From assembly GCF_019175385.1 (NCBI RefSeq), contig NC_083344.1, forward strand, positions 21,708,380 through 21,772,379: a stretch of DNA of 64,000 bases. Reading direction: 5' to 3'. The stretch is from Lycium barbarum. Its lineage: Eukaryota > Streptophyta > Magnoliopsida > Solanales > Solanaceae. The first letter of the stretch is position 1, and each line of letters starts with the position of its first letter. The notes under the pieces are model-generated. The model searched no databases and was not told where the DNA came from. It saw only the letters and a program-made list of their open reading frames with translations. The position numbers were made by a program, and so were the translations under genes. Shown here in pieces: positions 10,976-22,639 of this stretch.

Positions 10976-12526
10976 TGTCCTCAAGCAAGTCAACTAACAG
11001 ACTCAATCTACAAATGTCTCGATATCACAAAGCAAAGTTGTCTACAGTGATTGTGGCAATTAACTTCCGGCACATCAAGTGTATCAAAATAACTCTCCCC
11101 CTAATAAAAACAAAACCAATCAAGGACTCGTTGCAACTAACCATGAGGCTTCATAATTTATGACATCTAGTTATCACGGAAACCATAGGGCACCCGAATC
11201 AAGACTCACGGGAAACCAGTCACTTAACAAATTCTAATACCCTCACAAAGACCAAAGAATGTCCCACCATATATGTACACACAGAATGGGACAGAAGACA
11301 AAGGAGAAGAGAAACACTCACACTCACAAAGAAATTTTCTAGCTATACATGCAAATACCATAGGCTTGCCCTTATTTTCAACGCCGTCGACTTTTGACAG
11401 TTTGGCTGTGATCGCTCTAGGACTTTTTCAAGGTTGTAATGTAGGCTTGGGGACGGGTAGGATAGATATTTGGATAACAATGACTCACCTTCCTTGAACA
11501 CTACATCTTATTCTTCTCTTTTACTCTTTTTGCCTTTTGTTTTCTTCCCTTCTTTCTTTTTGTTGCCTCAGTGTGGTTTTTATTGTGATTCTACTTCTCT
11601 ACACATTTTGCTCTTCATTTTTTTTCTTTGGTTGTTGTTTTTTTTTTTCCTTCTTTTTTTTTCTTTTACACTTACCACACCGCTGTCTTTTAACTAGGCA
11701 CTTTACTTCACCCCACTTTAGGCTTATGCCTCATCTTCCCCTTAGTCCACCTATCACCCCTAATGCCTCATCTTCCCCTTAGTCCACCTATCACCCCCAA
11801 CTTAAGATTTTAGCCTCAATCTTATTATTTTAGTGCCAAGGAGGGACCGGGTGCAAAAAGAGATGGATATTAAGAACGGGCATCAGCTTGTTACGGCTAA
11901 TCAAAGACAGATTTCAGGCTCAAAATGGCTCACAAGGGATATTAATCTATGGGTAGGCTAATACTCAGGCTAAATAGGGGTTTCCTAACATAAAAAAAAG
12001 CCTAAGATCATTTCACAGCTTCACTTATCTTCAGAATGCAGGCACGACTAACCAGGAAAGTTTTAGATCACACACAAAACTAGAGAATATATCTACAAAA
12101 CCTCACAACACATGGCATCTGAATTGTCAACACACTAGTCTCCCCGCTATAATTCCACACATAAGGTAACTCAATCATCTAAATGTCACACAAAAAAACA
12201 TGAAAATGTCAATAAAACAACGAAGTCCATTTTGTCAAAAATTTCGGAGGGGAGTAATTTTTCTCAAAATCAAGTTAAGACAACCCTAAGTTAATCAAAC
12301 CACCACCACATAAGTCAACAATACTTTAATTTATCTAAAGACGACCTAAACATTCCAGGTTCAACAAGAAATAAACTCCTTAGGAAAAGAACCATGGCAA
12401 ATAAAAGCCGAGGGGGTCCTAAATACATATATGATACATCAAATACTCCCACCCCCAACTGAAAAAGTCTACAATGTCCCCAATGCATAAAAAGTAATAC
12501 CAAGGAGTAGGAATACCTATGGCACA
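10976..12526 (-). other. 3' untranslated spacer of element D
   Basis: No coding frame was recognised. It holds a long purine-rich tract on the element's sense strand (about 11510-11670, pyrimidine-rich on plus), a 35-bp tandem duplication (11726-11760 and 11763-11797), and two additional polypurine-like words AGTTGGGGGTG at 11793-11805 and 12451-12462. Confidence 0.6.
11726..11797. repeat. 35-bp tandem duplication, period 37
   Basis: Two identical copies (11726-11760 and 11763-11797) of a C/T-rich word beginning ATGCCTCATC and ending TATCACCCC. The second copy runs directly into the polypurine-like tract. Confidence 0.9.
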
Positions 12527-14016
12527 CTAGGCGCGTTGCTCATCTCGCAACTCATCGGTCTGCGAGGCATCAGGTGGTGCAATCGCACCAACAGCAGTCT
12601 CTGTAGCAGCATCAGTAGCAACATCAATAGTGGTGCCCGTAGGCACTGGCACTGGAGTAGGAAGGGGTGATGGCAATGTCCCACCACTGGGAGCACTGCT
12701 CGAGGTGCCTCCTCTTGTCCCAAACTGGACATTCTCCATGAGCGATCTTTAAATGGCCTCTACCACCTGCTACTTCTCTATACTCGGGCCCCTAGTGCGA
12801 GTGCTCTTTCGCACCTCCTCAATATCCTCCTCACGAGCTACTCTCTTTCTTTTTCCCCGACCTCCTGCTCCGGCAGGCGCAACTAAGTGCACCACTGGAA
12901 GCTCCTCCTCAATATCCTCCATAACAGATGGTGGTGCTGCTACTAATCTCGGATCACGGGCCTTCAGTAATGCAACATCATCCTTAAGCTACTCAGACTC
13001 TGCCCTCAAAGCATCTGTGAAAGTGGGTGGGCGAGCCATCTCCAATGCAGTCAATCTCAGCTCAAATTCATCCAACCGCGCGGATAGTGTCATCCTCACA
13101 GGATCTAATGCCTCCTCCACAGTCCCTGACGGACTATTCCTTGCACCTCTATAATTTGTCTTCAAGCTCAATCGTCTACCTCGGGGCGGTGTAGTTAGTA
13201 CTGAAAAATACTCTGTTGATGCAGATATATCAACACTCACCCCTCTAATCTTAACCTCACTCAGTGGCGGTATTTCCCTCAATTTCTGGCGCTTCTTTCT
13301 AACTTTTCTGATCAAAGCCCCATACGTGGCATATATCTCGCGAACCAAGACTAGGCAATACACCTCAGGCGGCTCTCGCATGAACTCTAGCTAATAGTGA
13401 TGAATGGGATCCTTAGCCATGGGCAACATCTCTAACCCCTCAAAACTGATCCGCCGCTCCTCTTTTATGGTGCGGTTCTCATGCTGAGTGTCATCACTTT
13501 TCAGTTCAATGCCATATTCATACAGTTGTCTGGTACCCTCAACCGTAAATAATCCTCCAGCCTCTTTCTTCTTAGTTCCCGACCCCTAGCCGCCTCAGCA
13601 TCAGTATCAGTATCAGCCTCATCATCACCTGGCTGTGAGCTTTGATGGGGCTGGGATCTAGAATGTTCCTGAGATGACTGAACAGCCTTCTCAGTAGACT
13701 GTGCTCACGTAGCAGGTGAGGCATCTCCAGATATAGCCTCTGATCCCTCCTCCTCGGATCCATCACCGGACCCAGAAGTAGATAATTCATCCTCGTCAGA
13801 CTGGGACGAACTAGGAGGTGTAGGAGCCGATACTGTGACCTGCCTATTCTACGGGGGAGGAGCAACCCTGGTCTTGTTCACAGGCATAACCTCAGGCTCA
13901 TCATCCGACCCCTCGTCTCTAAGTGTGGGTTAGCCACCGGGCCTCCTTCGACCCATTTCTCTTTGCGTTTGCCTCGAGCAAACCCCTCGGGTAGTTGTCA
14001 ACTTAGGTGGTGCCAT
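12527..14016 (-). pseudogene. ORF3 of element D (PF20167-like, internally deleted)
   Basis: The predicted start ATG at 14014-14016 (MAPPKLTTTRG) follows a splice-acceptor-like TTTTTTCTGATTACAG. The frame is basic, then Ser/Glu/Asp-rich, with stops and shifts. A block at 12989-13381 carries VREIYATYGAL and VKIRGVSVDIS, the start of the conserved PF20167-type domain. The conserved RW and PSLIT core, which is present in the gene at 5456-6076, is absent. It is followed by a helix-forming LDEFELRLTALE region, a GKRKR basic patch, and a Ser/Thr/Pro-rich tail with its stop at 12527. TAG codons in expected CAG positions are visible (for example after RAESE). Athila ORF3 is often called env-like. No transmembrane segment or signal peptide is evident, so I do not call it an envelope gene. 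Confidence 0.6.
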
Positions 14017-14018
14017 AC

Positions 14019-14938
14019 CTGTAATCAGAAAAAACCACAATCTAGTCAATCCGTAAAAGTGAAATCTAAACAGTAAGTTTCTGAAAAAAATTTGCTTCAG
14101 TTCTTTGATGTTCTCAGTCTGCAAACTGTCGATGTGCTTTGATGGGCCGTCAAACCTTTCGACGGACCGTGAAACAGCTCGACGAGACCGTCTTTGTACA
14201 AAGACAGTTCGTCTACCTGTCGACAGTGCCGTCGACATATTTACGGCCCTGCATCAGTAGCCAACAGTTTAACAGACATCAAAACTTGCTTTGGCTTTGT
14301 GTTTTCCACTTCAATCAATCAGAGAACCAATTTTCAACTATTTTGAACATTTGAGGTTTTGGGGCTTCGGGTTACTCAAACTTCACCCTTTTTTGACTTT
14401 AGGCAATTATTTGGGTTTCGTTTGGTGGGTATAACAATATCAAACCAAGGTTTTAATCGAAATACCCTCCGACCCATTGGAGTTACTCAAACTTCGCTCC
14501 TTAAGCATCAAGTTTTAACAAAGAATTGGATTTTCCTTTTCGGACCTTTGGCGGGTATAATGAACCAACAAGTTGATCAAAATGCCCGCAGACTCAATGG
14601 GGGCATGATATTCTCGTCTCCACGAGTCCATCTAACAACAATCATACCAAATTCCCTTCCCCCATCCACAATTTCACAATTTTGCCAATTCAAACATAAA
14701 TTTCATTCAACAAATACAAACCCTAAGTCATGATCTCTACCCTTAGTACTCATAGCACATATATCACCCAAGTCTCCTAGTTCAAAACACACGCGACTTA
14801 TTTCAATACCATCAAATACAGCCTAGGTCCCAAAATCTAATTCTTCAATTAAGTTAGGAACCATAGGCCTCTCTTTTAGCAATTTTCGCACAACTACTAA
14901 GATTAAGATCAAGAAAAGGCCGAAATTCATGCACATAC
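14019..14938 (-). other. Predicted leader intron before ORF3 of element D (920 bp)
   Basis: On the minus strand a donor CAG|GTATGT lies at 14938. The acceptor TTTTTTCTGATTACAG ends at 14019, two bases before the ORF3 ATG. A GACGGNCCGTC-type cluster (about 14118-14265) lies in its 3' third, 100-245 bases from the acceptor. The ORF3-type gene at 3868-6414 shows the same layout. Splicing is not demonstrated. Confidence 0.5.
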
Positions 14939-15204
14939 CTGATATAGAAAGAGATCTTGAAGAAAACTTGACCAAAAATAAGAAAAGAACTCAGCAAAGG
15001 CCAAAGCAACTAGGGCAGTACTTCGAAAAATTAGTGGGTTTCCTCGTTTTTAGGGTTCAGTGTAATGGAAACTGATTTTATGTAGGAATTTATGGGAAGT
15101 TATGGAGGGAGTTATGGAGAGAAGTTAGGAATATGAAGAGGGAGGAGTATAGCATTTGTTCGTATATGAATGCCCTGCCCGTTATTTTGTTTTAAAAAAA
15201 CCCA

Positions 15205-15480
15205 CTGTTGGCCTGTTATATTTTTTTTTTTGAAGTTTATGGACGAGTCATCGACATGTTGACGACTCGTCAAAGCGCAAAGACGGCACGAAAATTAAAG
15301 AAAAGAGCTTACCTGTTGATGAGCATTTCGACGGCGTCGTCGAACATATCAACGGTCCGTCGATTTACTTACCTGCAGATGAGCTATTTCTAAGCCTCAG
15401 ATTCTCAGCTCTGCATACCGTCATTGCACATTGACGGTCCGTCAACATGTCGATGGCCTGTCTTTGTGCACTGGTGTAAG
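15205..15480 (-). promoter_or_regulatory. Possible internal promoter for ORF3 of element D
   Basis: A cluster of GACGGNCCGTC-related words (for example ATTGACGGTCCGTCAA, GACGACTCGTC and TCGACGGCGTCGTCGA) between integrase and ORF3 repeats the motif type of the element's own LTRs. It is followed on the minus strand by a TATA-like AATATAAC at 15222-15215. A C/T-rich leader then reaches the predicted donor at 14938. Promoter role inferred. Confidence 0.4.
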
Positions 15481-15641
15481 TTTGCTGGTTTTCCCAAGTT
15501 TCAGTTCCCGCGCTCTCGACACCTATAAAAAAATAAAAATCTAAAACTTACAAAAAACAAAATTATAGAATTTTAAACTTGGTTGCCTCCCAAGAAGCGC
15601 TTAATTTAATGTCGCAGCACGACGGTGTTATCAGTTTACTC

Positions 15642-16967
15642 TTAGTCGGGACTCGTCTCTTCAGCATTAGTCCCAAGGTGCTTCAACCAATATCGGTCCA
15701 CAATTCTATCTCCGTCAATCGCACCATGGTAGTGCTTCACCCTCTGTCCATTCACCTTAAATGTCCGAGTTTCGTCTTCGGACTTCAATTCAATAGCTCC
15801 ATGGGATGAGAAACTTATCACTTCAAAAGGGCCTGACCACCGTGATTTCAATTTCCCCGGAAGCAACTTCAATCTAGAATTAAACAGCAAGACGGGGTCA
15901 CCCTTGTAGAATTCCCACTTCAGGATTTTCTTGTCATGATATTGCTTCATCATCTCGTTGTATAGCGCTGCACTTTCATATGCCTGATAGCGGAACTCAT
16001 CCATCTCATTGAGCTGAAACAACTTGAGTTTGGTCGCTTATTCCCAATTCCTGTTCTGCTTCGTCAAGGCCCACATGGCCTTATGTTCAAGTTCAACTGG
16101 CAGGTGACATGCCTTTTCAAAAACTAGCTTGAAGGGTGAAGTCCCACTCGGAGTCTTGAAGGCAGTCCGGTAAGCCCATAGAGCATCATCGAGCTTGCAG
16201 GCCCAATCAGATCTGTTTGCATTCACCGTCTTTGCTAAAATACTTTTTATCTCCCGATTAGAGACTTCAACTTGCCCGCTTGTCTGAGGATGATACGAGG
16301 TTGCCACCCTATGATTGACTCCGTACTTCTCCATCAATCCTGCGAAGGCTTTATTGCAAAAGTGAGAACCACCATCACTGATTATTGCCCTTGGGGTACC
16401 AAAATGAGTAATTATGTTCTTTTTCAAGAATCCCATTACACTCTTAGCTTCATTATTAGATAAAGCCACCGCTTCTACCCATTTGGAGACATAATCAACA
16501 ACCACCAAGATGTATTTCATGACACAAGAGCTTACAAAGGGACCCATAAAATCAATTCCCCAAACATCGAACACTTCAACTTCCATTACAAAGTTCATAG
16601 GCATCTCCTGCCTCCCACCAATATTCCCCTGCCTTCGGCACTGATCACAAGAACGCACCATCAGATTAGCATCATGAAACAGAGTAGGCCAATAATAACC
16701 ACATTCGAGGCCCTTTGCAGTAGTCCTCGTACCACTATGATGTCCCCCAACTGGAGAGTTATGGCAAGCCTTCAGAATCTCCAATACCTCACTCTCTGGG
16801 ACACAATGCAGAATAATGTTATCAGTGCAAGTTTTGAATAAGTATGGTTCAGCCCAATAGTACTGACGAACATCCCGCAAAAACTTCTTCTTCTGATACG
16901 ATTTTATCTCGTCGGGAATGCTACCAGTTACTAAGTAGTTAGTAAAATTGGCAAACGAAGGTGCCAA
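15642..16967 (-). pseudogene. Integrase of element D (nearly intact)
   Basis: Two open parts, 16038-16967 and 15642-16022, are in one frame separated by one stop. The N-terminal zinc-binding region has H..H (GGHHSGT) and CDQC. The catalytic core keeps all three acidic residues: Asp in VWGIDFMGP, Asp in [10 protein letters not shown], and Glu in [12 protein letters not shown]. The C-terminal DNA-binding part (KWEFYKGDPVLLFNSRLKL) lacks a chromodomain. The [10 protein letters not shown] and [13 protein letters not shown] motifs are characteristic of Athila-type integrases. It would insert the cDNA copy into chromosomal DNA. This is the best preserved part of element D. Confidence 0.9.
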
Positions 16968-17777
16968 CTACATAGACACAGCCAAAACTTGTTCATCTGG
17001 AAACGCATCTTCATTGTCAAGTTCTTCAGTTGGCACCCCAGTTTCTTCAAGCCTAGAGAGATGATCTGCGACTTGATTTTCGGATCCTTTTCGGTCTTTT
17101 ACTTCGAAATCAAACTCTTGTAATAGAAGGACCCAACGAATCAGTCGCGGCTTAGCTTCCTTCTTTGTCATCAAATACCTCAACACAGCATGGTCAGTGT
17201 ACACCATAACCTTGGACCCCAGCAAATAGGACCGAAACTTCTCAAAAGCATAAACTATTGTAAGCAATTCTTGCTCGATGACTGTGTAGTTCATATGTGC
17301 CGCATTAAGTGTCCTACTAGCATAGTAGGTCGGGTGTATTATTTTATTGTGCCTCTAACCAAGCACAACACCTATTGCAAACCCACTAGCATCACGCATT
17401 AGCTCAAAAGGTAATGACCAATCTGGAGTAACAATCACAGGAACAGTAGTGAGGCGCTCCTTCAATTCGTCAAATGCCTTTTGGCACTTGTCATCAAACA
17501 CAAACATAGCCTCTTTTTCAAGAAGCTTGCACATCAGGTTAGCAATCTTGGAGAAATCCTTGATGAAGCGCCTGTAAAACCCAGCATGTCCCAAGAAACT
17601 TCGGACAGCATTGGTTGAGATTGGTGGAGGAAGTTTTGCAATTACATCTATCTTCGCTTGATCGACCTCAATTCCCTTTTCATAGATTTTGTGACCGAGG
17701 ACGATCCCTTCCTTTACCATAAATTGGCACTTCTCCCAATTTAGCACGAGATTTGTCTCCTCACATGTTTTCAACAC
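16968..17777 (-). pseudogene. RT thumb and RNase H of element D
   Basis: The open parts at 17355-17777 and 16968-17294 carry the RT connection (GHKIYEKGIEVD, FLGHAGFYRRFIKDFS) and an RNase H domain. That domain runs from FELMRDASGFAIG (first catalytic Asp) through the TVIEQELL glutamate and [11 protein letters not shown] to NQVADHLSR. One stop (in GVVLG-R) separates the parts. The domain would remove RNA from the hybrid during cDNA synthesis. Its order directly upstream of integrase is that of Ty3/gypsy. Confidence 0.88.
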
Positions 17778-18538
17778 TTGACCCAGATGGTCAAGACAAT
17801 CATCAAACGAATCACCACAATAGAGAAATCAACCATAAATACCTCCAACAAGTCTTCTACCATGTCAGAAAAGATCGACATCATGCACCTCTGAAACTCG
17901 GCTGGTGCATTACACAACCGAAAGGGCATTCGACTAAACGCAAACGTCCCTTACGGATAAGTAAAATTCGTCTTCTCTTGATCCTCCAAGGCAATGTTGA
18001 TCTGATTATAGCTTGAGTATCCATCTAGGAAGCAATAGTAAGATCTCCCAGCCAGCTTATCCAGCATCTGATCGATGAAAGGCATGGGAAAATGGTCTTT
18101 ACATGTGGCAGTATTCAGCTTCCTATAATCCATGCAAACACACCACCCAGTAACTGTAAGAGTGGGAATTAGCTCATTATTTACATTAGGCACCACAGTG
18201 ATACCTTTTTTCTTTGGTACACATTGAACAGGACTTACCCACTTGCTATATGCAATCGGATACACTACCCCAGCATCTAACCACTTTATGATCTCCTTTT
18301 TCATGACCTCTTGCATGTTCTGGTTCAATCTCCGCTGATGCTCAACACTTGACTTGCTGTCCTCATCTAGCTGAATTTTATGCTCACAGATGCCAGAAGG
18401 AATACCCCGAATGTCTGCTATGGTCCACCCAATAGCACGTCTCAAAATCTCCACTAAACGCTCAATTTGTTCCTCAGTCAATAATGCTGAAATAATTACC
18501 GGCAATGTCTTGTTTGGACCAAGGAACTCATACCTCAA
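17778..18538 (-). pseudogene. Reverse transcriptase of element D, active site lost
   Basis: The open part at 17951-18538 covers the fingers and first palm motifs (VVYPIAYSKWVSPVQCVPKK, CMDYRKLNTAT, HFPMPFIDQMLDKLAG, FLDGYSSYNQI). Downstream, after a stop, the frame reaches the catalytic box, which reads VFMVDFS where the family has FMDD. One catalytic aspartate is replaced by valine. A one-base frameshift follows a few codons later. The enzyme from this copy cannot be functional. Confidence 0.88.
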
Positions 18539-18574
18539 ATGTGATGGGAGCTTCTTGAGCTCAAGCTTTGAAGG

Positions 18575-19695
18575 CTAAACAATAGAAGGCTTAGCTGGTG
18601 GAGTAGTTCTATTTGCAAGATCAAGATCAAGCTTTCTTGGGTGATAAGTGTAGGAACCTCGACCCTCAAGCGCGTTTATAATTTCCACGTAGCCCTCCAT
18701 ATTACAAGCATCAAAATTTATCAGAACTGCAGCGAGAGCTTCTCCCAGACTTTCTTCTTCCATTTTATGTTCAACAGCATCATCAATCCTATCAAACGAA
18801 TCAATAACCGAGATACTCTCATAAGCGCTTGGCAACTTCATCCCCTTGCTTGCTTGGAAAGTTACTTCTTTATCATTCACTCGGAACTTAATTTCATTCT
18901 TTTTAGAATCTATAAGCGCTCTTCTCGTAGCAAGGAACGATCTTCCCAAGATAATGGGAATATCTCTATCCACCGCATAATCCAGAATCATAAAATCAGC
19001 AGGCAACATGAATTTACCCACTTGCACCAACACATCATCTATAACTCCAATTGGCTTTTTGATAAATCTGTCTGCCATCTGTAATCGCATAAAAGTCGGT
19101 CTAGGAGTCCCCAATCCAGGTTGATTAAAAATAGCAAGGGGCATCAAATTAATACTCGCCCCATTATCACACAGAGCACGGGCGAATGCATGAAGCACAA
19201 TATTGCACGGAATAGTGAACGCCCCTGGGTCTCCTTTCTTCTGAACTGTGGTGGAAGTGATAATTGAACTCACTCGATGAGTTAAATTCACTGTCTCATG
19301 TTGAACAAACCTTTTCTTTGTAAGCAGGTCTTTCACAAACTTAGCAAATCCGGGCATCTCTTTGACAACATCTAAGAATTGAAAATTCACTGTTAGCTGC
19401 TTCAACTGATCATAGAACTTTTGACACTTAGCTTCATCATTCTTCTTTACCAACCTCTACGAAAGGGAGGCTTTGCTTTGTACATCTGAGTCAAAGGGCG
19501 AAGAGTCCCTTTTATCGTATGTTTCCCTGTATCAGCAGCAACTTTTTCTTTACCTCGGACTTCCTCATCAATAATAGGCACTTCAGAACGCACCTTTTCT
19601 TCCTCAATAATAGGTTCTAGATCAACCACATTCTTGTCAGCACCTTGAAGTGTTTTACCACTCCTTTTTCTAATAGCAAATTTATTACGTTCCAC
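18575..19695 (-). pseudogene. Protease region of element D
   Basis: The open frame at 18575-19453 (292 codons), with an upstream piece at 19447-19695 in another frame, includes the retroviral-type aspartic protease motif. It reads ALCDNGASINLMP, with the catalytic Asp present and Asn where Athila copies usually have Leu. The flap-like region and an IILGRSFLATRRALID motif follow. The preceding acidic and basic segment (RKRSGKTLQG) links gag to protease. Protease would cleave the gag-pol polyprotein. Confidence 0.85.
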
Positions 19696-19699
19696 TCCC

Positions 19700-21032
19700 C
19701 CACCATTCTTTGGGTTTGGAATCGTATCACTAGGAAGCCTCCTTTTCTAGCAGGGTGTTGTTCTCTGGAAAGATCACGCATCTGCTATTCAAGATTCTGA
19801 ATAGCTGCTGAATGAGAGACCACCGTCTCTGATAGTCCAGATAATGTCTTTCCAGTGTTTGTCTGACTCGCCAACACCTTTTCAAGCATTGACTCCAACC
19901 TCAAACTACCTTGGTCATTAGATTGCCTTTTTGGTGGAATATAAGGGTTGGAACTTCTGTTCCCAAAATTTTTGTTATTGTTGTTGTATCTCCCTTGGTT
20001 TGGTCCACCATAGTTGTTGTTGTAGTTCCCTTGGTTGTTGTTATAGTTCCCTTGATTGTATGACCCCGACCCTTGTTGGGGTCGCCAGTATCTCTGAATT
20101 GGCCTGGGAATCTCCCCCTTCGCTATGTAATCTGCATACTGAACATTCTCAACTTACGGAGGGGGGCCCTCTGGGACTTGGTACATTCCAGGAGGCATGC
20201 CCGCGATATCTTCACATACATTCACCTTCTTCGCTTCTCTCTCATCAAGCCTCTTTGTCAGTAAAGAGAGACTAGTGGCCAATTGTGCCAATGTCTGTTG
20301 CGTTTCCTGGCTATCTTTCACAATGTTTTGAATCAACGGTATTCCCAGTGATAGTCCATCAGAGTTACTTGAATGTCATGCTTGGCTGTGGCTAGTCAAT
20401 CGGTTAAGTATATCAGTAATAGTAGCATAGGACTTATTCATAAAACACCCGCTGGCAGCATTATTGGCTATTGCTTGGGTCATAGGATCCAAACCTCTGT
20501 AAAACTTCTCCTTCAAAATATGTTCTGGAAAACCATGGTTTATACTCTTATCCAAATATTCCTTGTACCTCTCCCAAGCTTCAAATATTTGTTCCCCATT
20601 ACGTTGTTTGCATTCGTAAATCTGATCACGAATTTCAGTCCTTTTACTCGTGGGGTACCACTTCCTGAGAAAAACCCTAACCATCTCTTTCTATGTAGCA
20701 ATAGAGTTCCGGGGCAGCTTTGTGAACCATTTTCTTGCTTCTTCGGCTAACGACTATTTGAAGAGTTTCAGCCGGACTGCTTCTTGAGTCACACCCTGTT
20801 GGATATGCTGAGAGCACACATCCAGAAAGTTTGTTATATGTTGGTGAGGGTCATCATCGACTGCATTCCGAAAGTATCCCTCTTGTTTGAGCATATGATA
20901 GAGGGAATTATCAAACTTAATAGTAGTAGCAGTCACCCTCAGATGAACGATTACGGATACAAAATCTTCATCAGCTTCTGGTTCATCAGCAAAAACATTC
21001 TCGACTGGAAGTTCGTTGTTGGCCATGATCAC
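19700..21032 (-). pseudogene. Gag of element D
   Basis: It starts at ATG 21030-21032 (MIMANNELPVENVF). The retrotransposon-gag domain is split by stops into 20754-21032 and 20376-20684 (FLRKWYPTSKRTEIRDQI and FKQ-like FYRGLDPMTQ segments). It continues to 20154-20336 (a coiled, Leu/Gln-rich helix) and an Asn/Gly/Tyr-rich tail (NYNNNQGNYNNN) at about 19930-20090. Gag would form the particle that packages element RNA. At least three in-frame stops are present. Confidence 0.82.
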
Positions 21033-21123
21033 CTGGTTTACAAGGTAGCAAATGAGGTGTGTTGCAATATTACAAAGATTTTAAAAAGAGTAAACACTAT
21101 TTAGTAATTTCAAAACCGTAATC

Positions 21124-21144
21124 TCCGGCAACAACGCGAAAATT
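21124..21144 (-). promoter_or_regulatory. Primer-binding site of element D (tRNA-Asp-like, degenerate)
   Basis: On the minus strand the bases just after the 5' LTR read TTTTCGCGTTGTTGCCGGAG. This resembles the Athila-type primer site complementary to tRNA-Asp (GGCGCCGTTGCCGGGG) with several mismatches. Confidence 0.55.
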
Positions 21145-22491
21145 TGATACGCTCAAATTACACCTATTAATGGTATAACGCGGATGTTGTCAAATATAGT
21201 AACCCAACGAGGTTGGGGTCGAATCCCACAGAGAATATGGTGTGAAAAGTTTACTAAACATGTATTGTACTAATCTTGCGGTCCTAGTGTATTCCAGAAA
21301 AGGGTTTTATAGTTGATTTGGTTTGTGGACCAGTTTAAAGTGACTAGAAATTTAAAGTTGTAAATATATGGGTAAAAAGAACCAAGGTTGTGTCCCCGTC
21401 AGATAAAGTGTATGATCATAGGTATCGATCTTGATATACTTCTAATGGACTGCTTGTATGGATGTACTTAACCTCTATGTGAATCTAAACTATTTCCCAG
21501 TAAGAAAAGATTATTTCTTTCTATGTTTTTTCCAAAGATAAGAAAGTATGCATGAAGAACGGTTAATTATGCCAAGTAAATTCTTCTTATTCTTAAGTGA
21601 ATTTATTAAACAAGGTTTAAAGCCCTGAGTTCTTGTTATTTGTTCATACCTAACCCTAGCTATTTTCCCAAATAAACTAAAGTTTATGGCGTGAGCTAAT
21701 GTTTGCAACCACCAACTATATGATGAATACGAAGAACAAATAAACCCTAAAATCCATTATGCGTATATCTTTCACGATCCCCAATCACAAAACACCCATC
21801 CTTGGGTTCACAGCCTTAGTAAAGGTGTTTAGCTACTCATGGCAACAAGAAAACAATAAAAGATTGAAGATTGCATAATTGAATTATTGTATTGAACTTA
21901 CGAATAAAACTTGAAAGTAATGAATGTAATTGTCTGGAAATCATCAAAAGCAATAACAACTCCAAAGTAATTACTACAAGTCTAAAACTCCAGATGTCTG
22001 AAAAATAAAACCTAAACAGGTATTTATACAAGTCAAAACTCGGAATAATCAATCCCAGTCCTGTTCCATCTCGGTTTGCACTTCGACGGGTCGTCTTTGC
22101 ACTTCGATGGTCGTCGATATGCTCGACGACCAACTCGACGATCTGGGTATACTTTTATCACTCTGCAGGAACTCCACTGTCGAAGCACTTCGACGCACCA
22201 TCGATCATGTCGATGGTGCAAGTCGACGATCTGATGATGATATGTTGATTTTTAAATTCGCAGGAACATATCAACGAGGCAACTCGATGAGCCGTCGAGC
22301 ATGTTGACGGTCCGTCCTTATGCTTATCGGAACAGATTGTTTCTGTTCCTCATTTTTTCGCTTTCCGAGCATTCTAACTTCAAAATACCTACACAACACA
22401 CAAAACACATAAAACTAACACAAACTTTCTAGAAAACAAGTAAAACTTAGAGTTAAAAAGCATTAGATGTGCAAAAATTCCCGACACATCA
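21145..22491 (-). mobile_element. 5' LTR of element D
   Basis: It runs from TGATACGCTC to GACACATCA and is nearly collinear with 9601-10950. It contains the GACGGNCCGTC cluster at about 22075-22320 and the TATA-like ATTTATA at 22022-22028. It is followed by GTGGC (22492-22496), the second copy of the target duplication. Confidence 0.92.
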
Positions 22492-22575
22492 GTGGCCCAT
22501 ACATGACTTATAACTCAACTATATTAACTTGAAAGGACAACATCATAAACTCTGTATCAAGAAATCTCCGCCATC

Positions 22576-22636
<61 letters not shown>
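22576..22636. repeat. (TG)n(TA)n microsatellite in the left LTR of C
   Basis: About 22 bp of TG repeats are followed by about 38 bp of TA repeats. The corresponding place in the right LTR (near 29880-29898) has only a short TATATATA, so the expansion happened after insertion. Confidence 0.9.

Positions 22637-22639
<3 letters not shown>

Larger units (their letters stand above)
9601..22491 (-). mobile_element. Element D, Athila-like Ty3/gypsy retrotransposon
   Basis: LTRs at 9601-10950 and 21145-22491 (TGATACGCTC to CACATCA, about 1350 bp each) match throughout with scattered substitutions. The 5-bp duplication GTGGC lies at 9596-9600 and 22492-22496. Reading on the minus strand, the order is 5' LTR (right), tRNA-Asp-like primer site, gag, protease, RT, RNase H, integrase, a long spacer with ORF3, polypurine tract and 3' LTR. 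The absence of a chromodomain, the Athila-type integrase and the presence of an extra ORF after integrase support an Athila/Tat-branch assignment. All reading frames are interrupted. Confidence 0.92.

Noticed and set aside
11470..11782. Two overlapping plus-strand frames rich in Phe, Leu and Ser
   Set aside because: They translate the pyrimidine tract of the element D 3' spacer, on the antisense strand of the element.
12527..14016. Calling ORF3 of element D a retroviral envelope gene
   Set aside because: No signal peptide, transmembrane helix or cleavage site could be seen. The visible motifs fit the PF20167-type plant transposon protein instead.
18641..19084. Plus-strand frame of 147 codons
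   Set aside because: Antisense shadow of the element D protease region.
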